DNA of 16,548 bases, taken from NCBI GenBank assembly GCA_023436485.1, contig JAEZIU010000277.1, forward strand, positions 1 through 16,548, given 5' to 3'. This document shows, in pieces, positions 1-7,105 of the stretch. A program made the translations under genes and the position numbers. The stretch is from Bacillota bacterium. GTDB lineage: Bacteria; Bacillota; Clostridia; Acetivibrionales; DSM-1351. Within the stretch, counting starts at the first letter, position 1; the number at the start of each line of letters is the position of its first letter. The notes beneath the pieces were generated by a model, which saw nothing but the letters and a program-made list of their open reading frames with translations, ran no database searches and was not told where the DNA came from.

Positions 1-804
1 GTAAGCGGAACTCTTGAACAAGTTCTGGAAAGACTATCTGTACAGTTTGAAAAAGACACTAAAGTTAAGTCAAAGGTTTCAACTGCTATGATGTATCCGG
101 CGGTTATAGGGTGTATTGCCTTGGTAATGGTTACGTTTATGATTGTCTTCATAGTACCTAAGTTTGTAAGTATGGTTAACAGTGTTGGAGGAACGCTTCC
201 AATGCCCACCAGAATAGTATTATTTATAAGTGGACTTTTTACCAATCCTTTATTCTTACTGGGGTTTGCTCTAGTTATCGTAGCTGGGGTTTTGGGGTTC
301 AGAAAGTTTAAAAGTACGGAACACGGTAAATTTTTGATTGACAGTCTTATTTTTAAAATGCCAATGGTTGGCACAAATGTTCAGAAGATTTTGGCCTCTC
401 GTTTTACACGAACCTTGAGTACGTTGTTGAAATCAGGTGTTTCTCTGATTCAGGCACTTGAGGTTGTAGACGGTGTTGTAAACAACCAGATTGTTTCCAG
501 AGGGCTTTTAAAGGTTAAGGAAAGTATTAAAATGGGTTCGAATTTGGCAGCACCTCTTGAGAAAATGGGGATTTTCCCACTGATGGTAACTCATATGATC
601 AGTGTTGGAGAAGAAGCCGGTTCTCTTGATTCCATCATGGAAAAGGTGGCGGATTTCTATGATGAGGAAGTGGAAACATCTGTAAGCAAACTAGTTGCTA
701 TGATGGAACCGCTTCTGATGATGGTACTTGCGATTATAGTAGGCTTTATTGTTGTAGCAATGATATTGCCCATATTCAGCATGTATCAGGGTGTGGGTCA
801 ATAA
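1..804 (+). CDS. pilC: Type IV pilus inner-membrane platform protein PilC (GspF family), 3' part
   Basis: PilC/GspF is the polytopic membrane protein on which the pilus ATPase acts to insert pilins into the growing fibre. The reading frame is open from base 1, so the gene starts upstream and only its last 267 codons are here. The first ~30 residues (GTLEQVLERL, then STAMMYP) match the end of the first T2SSF domain. A membrane segment follows at about residues 31-53, and another at about 75-98. The second T2SSF domain starts near residue 115 (ASRFTRTLSTLLKSG) and includes the family motif ISVGEEAGSLD at about 200-210. It ends in a long hydrophobic helix (MEPLLMMVLAIIVGFIVV) and a short tail. 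The pilin gene follows 36 bases downstream, which puts pilC in the pilus operon; the ATPase genes presumably lie upstream. GspF of a type II secretion or competence system is the alternative, but PilM, PilN and PilO downstream argue for a type IV pilus. Confidence 0.93.
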   Translation, partial: VSGTLEQVLERLSVQFEKDTKVKSKVSTAMMYPAVIGCIALVMVTFMIVFIVPKFVSMVNSVGGTLPMPTRIVLFISGLFTNPLFLLGFALVIVAGVLGFRKFKSTEHGKFLIDSLIFKMPMVGTNVQKILASRFTRTLSTLLKSGVSLIQALEVVDGVVNNQIVSRGLLKVKESIKMGSNLAAPLEKMGIFPLMVTHMISVGEEAGSLDSIMEKVADFYDEEVETSVSKLVAMMEPLLMMVLAIIVGFIVVAMILPIFSMYQGVGQ

Positions 805-805
805 A

Positions 806-820
806 ATATATATATATATA
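806..820 (+). repeat. AT dinucleotide tract between pilC and the pilin gene
   Basis: About seven AT units fill the gap between the pilC stop codon and the strong ribosome binding site AAGGGGGAG (827-835) of the pilin. The tract may be only an unstructured A+T-rich spacer that keeps the pilin start open. No convincing -35/-10 pair goes with it. Confidence 0.6.
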
Positions 821-840
821 ACTAATAAGGGGGAGTTCTA

Positions 841-1221
841 ATGTTTATGTTCATTAAGAAAGTAAAGAAGAATAAGAAGGGTTATACCCTGACTGAGTTA
901 ATTGTGGTTGTGGCAATTCTGGGTATACTGGCTGCAGTTGCAACACCAATGGTATTAAATCAGGTCCAAAAGGCAAGAAAAAGTACTGATGGCATTAATG
1001 CAAGGGCAATAGAAAACGCATATAAGATTGGTATAGCTGAAGCCAGTGATACAAATATTCCTACTGATTTGCCTGGTGTTAAAGCAAAAGTAGGTAATAT
1101 AATGTCTAAATTTCCAAAACCAAATAGTAGCGGCGAAGAGTTTTATCTTAACCCGACTACAGGTGAAGCTACTGCTACTGCTACTGCACCTGCAGCAAGT
1201 TGGATTAATTTGAATCCTTAA
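841..1221 (+). CDS. Type IV prepilin, probable major pilin
   Basis: This 126-residue protein has a class III signal. A basic 14-residue leader (KKVKKNKKG) ends in Gly14, which is the prepilin peptidase cut site. The mature protein of 112 residues begins YTLTELIVVVAILGILAAV. It therefore has Tyr at +1 instead of the usual N-methylated Phe, and it keeps the conserved Glu at +5 (Glu19), which pairs with neighbouring subunits during assembly. The hydrophobic helix covers about residues 15-40 and a small globular domain follows. There is no cysteine, so the C-terminal disulfide loop of Gram-negative pilins is absent. The C-terminus is a Thr/Ala-rich tail made by a hexanucleotide repeat. The start at 841 has AAGGGGGAG five bases upstream; ATG 847 would be too far from it. 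Short length, the strong ribosome binding site and the place directly after pilC suggest the major subunit. A GspG-like pseudopilin is the alternative. Confidence 0.88.
   Translation: MFMFIKKVKKNKKGYTLTELIVVVAILGILAAVATPMVLNQVQKARKSTDGINARAIENAYKIGIAEASDTNIPTDLPGVKAKVGNIMSKFPKPNSSGEEFYLNPTTGEATATATAPAASWINLNP
1168..1187 (+). repeat. GCTACT hexanucleotide repeat in the pilin C-terminus
   Basis: Three GCTACT units and a partial fourth encode alternating Ala-Thr near the C-terminus of the pilin. Gain or loss of a unit keeps the reading frame and would change only the length of the surface tail. Confidence 0.6.
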
Positions 1222-1225
1222 TCAA

Positions 1226-2023
1226 ATGCAAACATTATTCATAATTTACATATTAATATTCGGGCTTGTAATAGGCTGTTTTCTTAACGTATGTATTTCT
1301 CGCATACCTCAAAAGCAGTCTATTATAAGACCTTCATCCCGTTGTACCAGTTGTGGTACAACACTCAGGCCCCTTGATCTTGTGCCTGTATTCAGTTTTG
1401 TATTCATGAGAGGCAAATGCCGCTATTGTGGGGAGAAAGTATCCGCCGTGAATTCCATGGTAGAAATCATTACAGCCGCTGTTGTTGTTGTACTTTATTT
1501 AAAATACTCTTTAACGGTTGAGTTTGTTGCCATGGCATTGCTATCATGTATACTTATTTGCATTGCTTTCATAGATGCAGAGTACAGGATAATTCCAAAT
1601 GGGTTTATTATTACAGGATTAATAAGCGGGTCGGCTTTATTTTTATACAATTTATTTTATCCGGTGGACATGTTCGGAGACAGAGTATGGTTTAACCCAA
1701 TATTGGGTTTTATCGTGGGTACAAGCTTCCTTTTGATGGTTTCTCTTGTGGGGATGCTTGTATATAAGAGTGATGATGCTATGGGAATGGGTGATATAAA
1801 GCTTTTTGCGGTTATCGGACTTTTCCTTGGGTGGCGTATGACGATTATCAGCCTCATGCTGTCAGTTTTTGCCGCGGCTATCGGATGTGTTTTACTTATT
1901 ATACTAAAAAAGAATAACAGAAAGTCTACCATTGCATTTGGGCCATATATTGCAATGGGAACTTTTATAACAATTATATACGGCTGGAATTTACTTGAAC
2001 AATATATGACCTTGCTAAAATAG
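1226..2023 (+). CDS. pilD: Prepilin peptidase / N-methyltransferase PilD
   Basis: This is a membrane aspartyl protease that removes the leader of prepilins after glycine and methylates the new N-terminus. The 265-residue protein has the full family layout. The start (GLVIGCFLNVCISRIP) is typical. A cytoplasmic loop carries two zinc-type Cys pairs, C40/C43 and C65/C68, as in methyltransferase-competent enzymes. The two catalytic aspartates are Asp117 in FIDAEYRIIPN and Asp190 in the GxGD motif (GMGDIK). The late motif FGPYIAMG is also present. Around seven or eight hydrophobic helices are visible. The ATG lies four bases after the pilin stop with no recognisable ribosome binding site, and an in-frame stop at 1211-1213 excludes an upstream start. 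Translation is therefore probably coupled to the pilin. Its substrates would be the prepilins at 841, 3152, 6182 and 7106. Confidence 0.96.
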   Translation: MQTLFIIYILIFGLVIGCFLNVCISRIPQKQSIIRPSSRCTSCGTTLRPLDLVPVFSFVFMRGKCRYCGEKVSAVNSMVEIITAAVVVVLYLKYSLTVEFVAMALLSCILICIAFIDAEYRIIPNGFIITGLISGSALFLYNLFYPVDMFGDRVWFNPILGFIVGTSFLLMVSLVGMLVYKSDDAMGMGDIKLFAVIGLFLGWRMTIISLMLSVFAAAIGCVLLIILKKNNRKSTIAFGPYIAMGTFITIIYGWNLLEQYMTLLK

Positions 2024-2054
2024 CTATATAAATCGAAACATTGAGGCGAAAGAT

Positions 2055-3110
2055 ATGATTGGAAAAAATCTTTTTGCGCTGGATATCGGGAATGACACTA
2101 TTAAAATTGTCAGCGGTTCGGCAAGTAAGAAAAATATATTTATTAATGAATACGGTATTATTAATACACCCGTTGAGTGTATTAATGATGGTATGATAAT
2201 TGATACCACCACGGTGTCCAAGGTTATTTGTGAAGCTGTTAAAACTCATAAAATAGGCGGCGGGGCTCTTGTAATGACTGTTACGGGAACGGGAGTTATC
2301 ACAAGAGATATAGTGCTGCCAAAATCAACGGAACAGGAAATTGAAAAGATGCTTGAATTTGAGGCTCAGCAGTATTTTCCCGTGAATTTAAAGGATTATA
2401 CCGTTGATTTCAAGGTTATGGAGAACATAGGCGATCAGATTCGTGTGCTGGTTGTAGCTGCTCCCAATAAGCAAATTGAGACTTATATTAATCTGGCAAA
2501 GCTTTTGAAACAGCAATTAGCAGCTATTGATATTCCATCTAATTGTGTTCTGAAGCTTTTATCTTTTTCACCCCTATATAGTGATGAAACCGCAGAAGAA
2601 TACGCTGTGGTTGATATAGGAAGGGATACTTCCGGCGTATGTTTTTTTAGAAATAACGTTTTAAAATTCAGCAGGATTTTATTAAATGGTGTTTCAGAGG
2701 TTGATAGTATTATTGCAAATAAATATAACCTGGAATTTAAAGTCGCCGAAGACCTTAAAAGGTCTTTTAAAGGATTTACCAGTCAGTCTGATTCGGAAGA
2801 TAAATTTCAAGATTTAGGTGAGGTTATTAAAGGCGCACTTGATAGCATAATATCCGATTTAAACAGGTTTATTGAATTCTATAATTCCAGAGATAATTCC
2901 AACAACGTTGAAAAGATTTATCTTTATGGCGGCGGCAGCAAGCTAAAAGGCATTACAGAGCACTTTTCAAGTACTTTCAATATGCCGGTTTTACCCTTTC
3001 CTTTGCTAAAAGAAATTGTTTATAAGGGACATAAGGGGAGAGAAACTTTTGAACAGGACTACCCTTTTTTGATTAATGCCATAGGCTGTTTGACCAGAAC
3101 ATTTAAATAA
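2055..3110 (+). CDS. pilM: Type IV pilus assembly protein PilM (actin-like ATPase)
   Basis: PilM is a cytoplasmic actin-fold protein that binds the N-terminal tail of PilN and links the assembly ATPase to the inner-membrane alignment complex. The 351-residue product has the expected nucleotide-binding elements. These are phosphate-1 at residues 8-20 (ALDIGNDTIKIV), phosphate-2 at 184-195 (AVVDIGRDTSGV) and the adenosine motif at 288-299 (IYLYGGGSKLKG). The helix LEFEAQQYFPVNL at about 100-112 is characteristic of PilM. There is no signal peptide or membrane helix. The ATG at 2055 has a modest ribosome binding site (GAGG, 2043-2046). PilN follows after one minor pilin gene and carries the PilM-binding motif, which supports a working pair. 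Confidence 0.94.
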   Translation: MIGKNLFALDIGNDTIKIVSGSASKKNIFINEYGIINTPVECINDGMIIDTTTVSKVICEAVKTHKIGGGALVMTVTGTGVITRDIVLPKSTEQEIEKMLEFEAQQYFPVNLKDYTVDFKVMENIGDQIRVLVVAAPNKQIETYINLAKLLKQQLAAIDIPSNCVLKLLSFSPLYSDETAEEYAVVDIGRDTSGVCFFRNNVLKFSRILLNGVSEVDSIIANKYNLEFKVAEDLKRSFKGFTSQSDSEDKFQDLGEVIKGALDSIISDLNRFIEFYNSRDNSNNVEKIYLYGGGSKLKGITEHFSSTFNMPVLPFPLLKEIVYKGHKGRETFEQDYPFLINAIGCLTRTFK

Positions 3111-3135
3111 ACCTTCTCGTATTGAGGTATATGGT

Positions 3136-3143
3136 GGGGAGGT
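3136..3143 (+). promoter_or_regulatory. Ribosome binding site selecting a TTG start
   Basis: GGGGAGGT lies eight bases before TTG 3152. It is a strong site, and it supports TTG as the true start because no ATG lies between it and the pilin signal sequence. Confidence 0.8.
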
Positions 3144-3151
3144 AGATATTA

Positions 3152-3682
3152 TTGAATTTTAAAAGTGAAAAGGGTGTTACCTTAACGGAAGTGATCGGAG
3201 CATTTACGATTTTGCTTATGCTAATGGTACCACTAACATTTATTTTTACTACGACTTACTCTAAATGTGTGGTAGAGGCTGACAAAACAGCTGCTCAGCA
3301 AGTTGCAAGAGAGGTTCTGTATGGTGACGGTATTAATTACGATGGCATAATAGGTGATTTGGAAAAGTCAAACTCTCTAATTAGTGAAGTAGATATTCCT
3401 CCGAATGGATGTAGTATAAGTATTCCTGCTAAAAACGGAATCAGTGAGTACCTGTATGAACCGGATAGCAGCGGGGGTGTAATTAAACTTAACGGTAAGA
3501 GGATTAATGAAAAATCTTCTTCTGGTAAAGACATTAAAATAAGAGGTTTTTATCTTCAAAAAATATTGAAAGACAATTTTAATGATCATGACCAATTAAG
3601 AGTTCAAGTCAGGGTGTCTTGCGGTAAAAGCGGAATTGTAGAGGTTGAAAGCAGCTACAGATTCCCCAATATAGAAAAGTAG
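3152..3682 (+). CDS. Minor pilin with prepilin-type N-terminus (PilV-like)
   Basis: This 176-residue protein begins with an eight-residue leader ending in Gly8 (MNFKSEKG). The mature helix is VTLTEVIGAFTILLMLMVPL, with Val at +1 and Glu at +5 (Glu13). The rest is a soluble β-rich domain that I do not recognise; it has three cysteines (C39, and two further on). The start codon is TTG, fixed by a strong ribosome binding site and by the short leader. The gene sits between pilM and pilN and is larger than the major pilin, which suits a minor pilin that joins an initiation or tip complex. PilV, PilW or FimU equivalence cannot be decided from the sequence alone. Confidence 0.85.
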   Translation: MNFKSEKGVTLTEVIGAFTILLMLMVPLTFIFTTTYSKCVVEADKTAAQQVAREVLYGDGINYDGIIGDLEKSNSLISEVDIPPNGCSISIPAKNGISEYLYEPDSSGGVIKLNGKRINEKSSSGKDIKIRGFYLQKILKDNFNDHDQLRVQVRVSCGKSGIVEVESSYRFPNIEK

Positions 3683-3697
3683 ATAAAATATACGTGC

Positions 3698-3707
3698 AAG
3701 GGTGGGA
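3698..3707 (+). promoter_or_regulatory. Ribosome binding site selecting the TTG start of pilN
   Basis: AAGGGTGGGA ends six bases before TTG 3714. The protein read from this TTG begins MKDLNLIP, the canonical PilN N-terminus, so the start is well supported even though it is not ATG. Confidence 0.8.
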
Positions 3708-3713
3708 TAGTAT

Positions 3714-4712
3714 TTGAAGGACTTAAATCTTATTCCTAAGAGTTTGTTTGTTTATAAAAAGAATAAAATTAAAAAGACATATCTCTCTATCCTTATAGTT
3801 TGTATAGGCGTTATTGCGGTCACTGCATATACGGCTCCTGCAATTTATGAGATTAATCTGAATAATGATAAACAAGAACTTGAAAAGAAAGTAAATAGCA
3901 CGACTAGCTATGTTGAAACAGTGAATGAGTTCAATTCACTTAAAAAGGCAGTGGAAGCAAGGGTAGCTGAAGGTACGAAACTTTCACTTAATCGGATGGA
4001 TGTTCCGGGTATTGTAAATGCAATTGAAATTGCATGCCCTGAGAAGCTGTTTATCCAGAATTTTATATCAACCGGGAATAACGATTCAGATACGAAAGTC
4101 GTTTTAAAGGGTGTTTCAAGTGATGAGAATACTTTGGCTTCTTTTTTAAGAAATTTAATGGATGATGATTATTTTAATAATGTCGTTCTATCAAATATTT
4201 CAAATAAGCAGGGAAATAACGGTGCTACTTTTGAAATTACCTTGAGTGGTATAAAGAAAAGTGACCTTACAATATATAACAATTGGAATAAGGGGTTCAG
4301 GATTTCTTATGAGCCTGACTGGAGTAAAAAAGTAGATAAGGATGATAGTGTTTTGTTTACTGCAAATAAGAGATTGACTTCCAAAGATGCAGATTCTCTT
4401 GAAATAACTGTCACATCTACTGAACTTACATCAAAGGAATTTGTTGAGAAAAGGATAAATAAACTTAAAAATGAGTTGGAAGGTTTTGTGAAAGTATACA
4501 CTACCAAGACAAGAAACTCACAGGAAGAAGCTTACAGATTAATGTATCTTGGAGATGAAAAGGGAACCAGATATAAATATTTGGAGCTTTGCACAGTAAA
4601 GAACAACAAGGGTTATATTGTTAAATACAAAAGTGACCCGGATAGTTTTGAAGTTAAGGCAAGAAAAGTTGACCGGATATTAAAATCCTTTGCAGTTATT
4701 AAAAGTCCGTAA
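3714..4712 (+). CDS. pilN: PilN-type assembly protein fused to a PsbP/MOG1-like C-terminal domain
   Basis: PilN is a bitopic membrane protein. Its cytoplasmic N-terminal motif docks on PilM, and its outer domain pairs with PilO. Residues 1-8 (MKDLNLIP) are the PilM-binding motif. A membrane helix covers about 22-45, a coiled coil about 47-85, and a ferredoxin-like PilN fold about 95-181 (VPGIVNAIEIACP; then LKGVSSDENTLASFLRNL). PilN proteins usually stop there, near 180-200 residues. This one continues for about 140 residues (190-332). That part reads like the PsbP/DUF1795/MOG1-like fold: GFRISYEPDW at the start, EITVTSTELTSKEFVEKRI, EEAYRLMYLG, then a C-terminal GYIVKYKSDP and a final ILKSFAVI strand. 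The domain call is by pattern only. Its position puts it outside the membrane, and its role is unknown. The start codon is TTG. Confidence 0.82.
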   Translation: MKDLNLIPKSLFVYKKNKIKKTYLSILIVCIGVIAVTAYTAPAIYEINLNNDKQELEKKVNSTTSYVETVNEFNSLKKAVEARVAEGTKLSLNRMDVPGIVNAIEIACPEKLFIQNFISTGNNDSDTKVVLKGVSSDENTLASFLRNLMDDDYFNNVVLSNISNKQGNNGATFEITLSGIKKSDLTIYNNWNKGFRISYEPDWSKKVDKDDSVLFTANKRLTSKDADSLEITVTSTELTSKEFVEKRINKLKNELEGFVKVYTTKTRNSQEEAYRLMYLGDEKGTRYKYLELCTVKNNKGYIVKYKSDPDSFEVKARKVDRILKSFAVIKSP

Positions 4713-4754
4713 ATAGTTTTAATTCAGCTGGAGTAATTATTTTTGCATACTATA

Positions 4755-4760
4755 GAGGAG
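4755..4760 (+). promoter_or_regulatory. Ribosome binding site fixing the PilO start at ATG 4767
   Basis: GAGGAG lies six bases before ATG 4767. The frame is open further upstream from a TTG at 4743, but that start would put this site inside the coding sequence and has none of its own. Confidence 0.85.
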
Positions 4761-4766
4761 ATACAT

Positions 4767-6167
4767 ATGAAATTAACTCAGCGTGATAAAAAACTACTGA
4801 TTGTTTTGGGAATTGTTGTATTTGCTGTTGGTTTTCTGAAATTTTTATTATTACCAAAGTTAAATTCTATCGACCAACTTAAAACGGATATTTCAAAATT
4901 AAATGACTCCTATGCAATGAATATGGCTAATAAGGCAAAAGCAAAGAGAATTGACGGCGATATCAAGATACTCTCTAAAAAACTGGGTGACTTGAGAGAA
5001 ATATATCCTCCAAGCATTGACAGTGATGAGCTTCTGGTACTTATGAAGAAATTAACAAGTGAAGCCGGACTGGAATTAAAGTCAATTTCTTTCGGCTCTA
5101 TAGGTAGGATTGATGGAGGTAAGGCGGATGCTAAGGCCGATTCCAACTCGGAAAGTAAGGATACTGCCACAAAAGAAGCCGGTACTCTTGATACAAAGGG
5201 TGATAATATTCCGGAAAACGGTGATGGAAGTAAATTAGGTGATGGAATATTATCTGATATCAGAAATTACTTTTACATTTTGGGATTGAAAAGCAATAAA
5301 AGCAGTGTGGGTGATGAGGCTGTCCCGGATGGCAAAAGTTATGGTATTTCTGTTAAACTTGAGGCCACCGGGAGCAATGAGGAAATAAAAGCCTACTTTG
5401 ATAAGCTTTCAAAGCTTAAAAACAAGGCGATTTGTAAAGCAGTTAGTATTTCACCCGGCCAAAATGCCGGTCAGAATGATAAAGATAAAAAAAACTTAAA
5501 GCTAAGTGCTGAAATAGTATTTTACGGAATTATGGATAAAGGAGCAGGCGATTATTATATGCTTGAAGACGGCAAATGGGCTCCAATCCCTGCTAACGGA
5601 AAGAAAGATATTTTTAAGTCCTATAAAGGGTTTAATCCTTTAGGGCTACCGGGATTTACTCAAAACACTGATATTGACGAAATTGAAAAGAGCAGTGAAG
5701 ATAAAGATAAAAGTCAACTAGATAAAATTATTCCGGGTACATATGATTTTTCTTTAGTAGCATCCCATTTCGGAGGCGGGTTGGCTCCAAGCGTATCGAT
5801 TAACTGTAAAAACCCGGCGTTACCTGAAAATTCATACTCAGTAGTATATGGTGACAATAAGGGTATAGAAAACGCTGAAATATTTATTGAGCAAAAGAAC
5901 GGTAAGTACTACTGTAAATTTAAAACAGATCATGAAAGCTATCCTGATAAGCAATACAGTCGGACGATGGAGTTTGTACCTGTGGGAGAGGATTTAAAGC
6001 TTGTTGTTATTTCTTCTGAGAGAGAAGATGAGAGCGACAAAGCAGGGATAAAGCTGAATATAATTAATAATTCCGATAAGCAGCTTTTTTATCAGATTTA
6101 CATGGATGATCCCAGTCTCCCTAGGGTTGAAATTGCAAAAACAGTTGGAAAAGTAACTAGGCGATAG
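4767..6167 (+). CDS. pilO: PilO-like pilus assembly protein with a long C-terminal extension
   Basis: PilO is the partner of PilN in the alignment complex. The 466-residue product has a short basic N-terminus, one membrane helix (about residues 9-29), a coiled coil (32-80), and the first PilO half at about 81-112 (YPPSIDSDELLVLMKKLTSE). A charged, low-complexity linker covers about 116-160 and is rich in Asp, Lys, Ser and Gly. The second PilO half is at about 191-255 (YGISVKLEATGSNEEIKAYFDKL, ending KLSAEIVFYGI). Typical PilO ends here, near 200 residues. This one adds about 207 residues (260-466) that look β-rich, with two cysteines (C347, C383); I do not recognise the domain. Weak sequence conservation is usual for PilO, so the call rests on layout and on the position directly after pilN. 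The ATG at 4767 is chosen from its ribosome binding site. Confidence 0.78.
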   Translation: MKLTQRDKKLLIVLGIVVFAVGFLKFLLLPKLNSIDQLKTDISKLNDSYAMNMANKAKAKRIDGDIKILSKKLGDLREIYPPSIDSDELLVLMKKLTSEAGLELKSISFGSIGRIDGGKADAKADSNSESKDTATKEAGTLDTKGDNIPENGDGSKLGDGILSDIRNYFYILGLKSNKSSVGDEAVPDGKSYGISVKLEATGSNEEIKAYFDKLSKLKNKAICKAVSISPGQNAGQNDKDKKNLKLSAEIVFYGIMDKGAGDYYMLEDGKWAPIPANGKKDIFKSYKGFNPLGLPGFTQNTDIDEIEKSSEDKDKSQLDKIIPGTYDFSLVASHFGGGLAPSVSINCKNPALPENSYSVVYGDNKGIENAEIFIEQKNGKYYCKFKTDHESYPDKQYSRTMEFVPVGEDLKLVVISSEREDESDKAGIKLNIINNSDKQLFYQIYMDDPSLPRVEIAKTVGKVTRR

Positions 6168-6181
6168 TAGCAGGTGATTTT

Positions 6182-7093
6182 ATGATTAAACTCAAAAAGC
6201 TGCTTACAAATGAAAACGGCGAAACCTTCATAGAAGTATTGGCTGCGATAATATTGCTGGCAGTGATTGCAGGACCTTTACTGAGCATGGCCATGTCATC
6301 CTATTACTATAACAGGGATTCAGAGCAAAAGACCAAAGCCGCTGCAATTGCACAAATGGTGATGGATGAAGTAAAAGCTAAAAAGAACCTTGTAAGTACG
6401 GGAGATAGTTACTTACCATTTAACATTGAGCCTTTTAAAGAGGCGGTTAACACAAAGCTACAACCGTACTACAAAATTGAAGACGTAGAGAAAGGTCAGT
6501 TATCAACGCCTACACAAGATTATACATATGATTACTCTGAAGCAAATAATCCTGATTTGGAGCTTATTATTGAACAGGGTACCAGCGGGGATAACAACAT
6601 ACCAATGATTGAATTGAGAGTACTACATGGAGCAATAGGCCCAAACAGTATAAAAATCGATTCAGGGTTTGATTACCGTAAAGAGAAATTAATTATGCAG
6701 TTTGAAAAAAAAGGTTCTAATTTTATATGTGGTATAGGTAAAATTTCACCTGTTAGTTTAGTAGAATTTACACCTGTAAATCAGGGCTCTATCAAGATTA
6801 AGTTAAGTTGCAATAATGATGATGGTAAGCCTAACTCCGATGAACAGTTGAAGGTATTTACTTACAGCGATCAGGTAATTAATCTGAATGCATATGTAAC
6901 TGATGGTAAAGAGCTGGAACCCGGGGTGTGCTTTATTAATAAAAGTAGCAATATGGAATATGAGATAAATTACATGGAAACAAATGCATTTAATTATGGT
7001 GGTTGGATGAATGAACTTCTCAATATAGTTGTTGAAGTCAGAAAAAAAGATGGCACGGTTATTTATACAGCCTCATCCTTTGTAAAGAAGTAG
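6182..7093 (+). CDS. Minor pilin with prepilin-type N-terminus
   Basis: The 303-residue protein has a 13-residue leader ending in Gly13 (LLTNENG). The hydrophobic helix ETFIEVLAAIILLAVIAGPL follows, with Glu at +1, which is unusual, and the conserved Glu at +5 (Glu18). The C-terminal ~250 residues form a soluble domain that I do not recognise, well above the size of a standard pilin. Its ATG is four bases after AGGTGA (6172-6177) and 14 bases after the pilO stop. An A8 run lies inside the gene (6705-6712). Its place just before the PilX/PilK-like gene suggests that it belongs to the same minor pilin (tip) complex, comparable to PilU/PilV/PilW in other systems. The exact equivalence is open. 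Confidence 0.83.
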   Translation: MIKLKKLLTNENGETFIEVLAAIILLAVIAGPLLSMAMSSYYYNRDSEQKTKAAAIAQMVMDEVKAKKNLVSTGDSYLPFNIEPFKEAVNTKLQPYYKIEDVEKGQLSTPTQDYTYDYSEANNPDLELIIEQGTSGDNNIPMIELRVLHGAIGPNSIKIDSGFDYRKEKLIMQFEKKGSNFICGIGKISPVSLVEFTPVNQGSIKIKLSCNNDDGKPNSDEQLKVFTYSDQVINLNAYVTDGKELEPGVCFINKSSNMEYEINYMETNAFNYGGWMNELLNIVVEVRKKDGTVIYTASSFVKK

Positions 7094-7094
7094 T

Positions 7095-7100
7095 AGGTGG
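7095..7100 (+). promoter_or_regulatory. Ribosome binding site fixing the start at ATG 7106
   Basis: AGGTGG lies five bases before ATG 7106. A GTG in the same frame at 7097 overlaps this site and has no site of its own, so ATG 7106 is the better start. Confidence 0.75.
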
Positions 7101-7105
7101 TTACA

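Noticed and set aside
806..840. Internal promoter for the pilin within the AT tract
   Set aside because: The tract could pass as a -10, but no -35 element at a suitable distance is found in the end of pilC.
1657..1932. Reverse-strand open frame inside pilD, and similar ones inside pilM, pilN, pilO, the adhesin and nrdJ
   Set aside because: Each lies inside a well-supported + strand gene, lacks a ribosome binding site, and gives a protein without family features. They are shadows of the real genes.
4019..4034. Palindrome TGCAATTGAAATTGCA as a possible operator
   Set aside because: It lies in the middle of the PilN coding region, far from any promoter, and A+T-rich codons easily produce it.
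4743..4766. Upstream TTG start for PilO giving eight more residues
   Set aside because: The ribosome binding site GAGGAG lies inside this stretch and points to ATG 4767.
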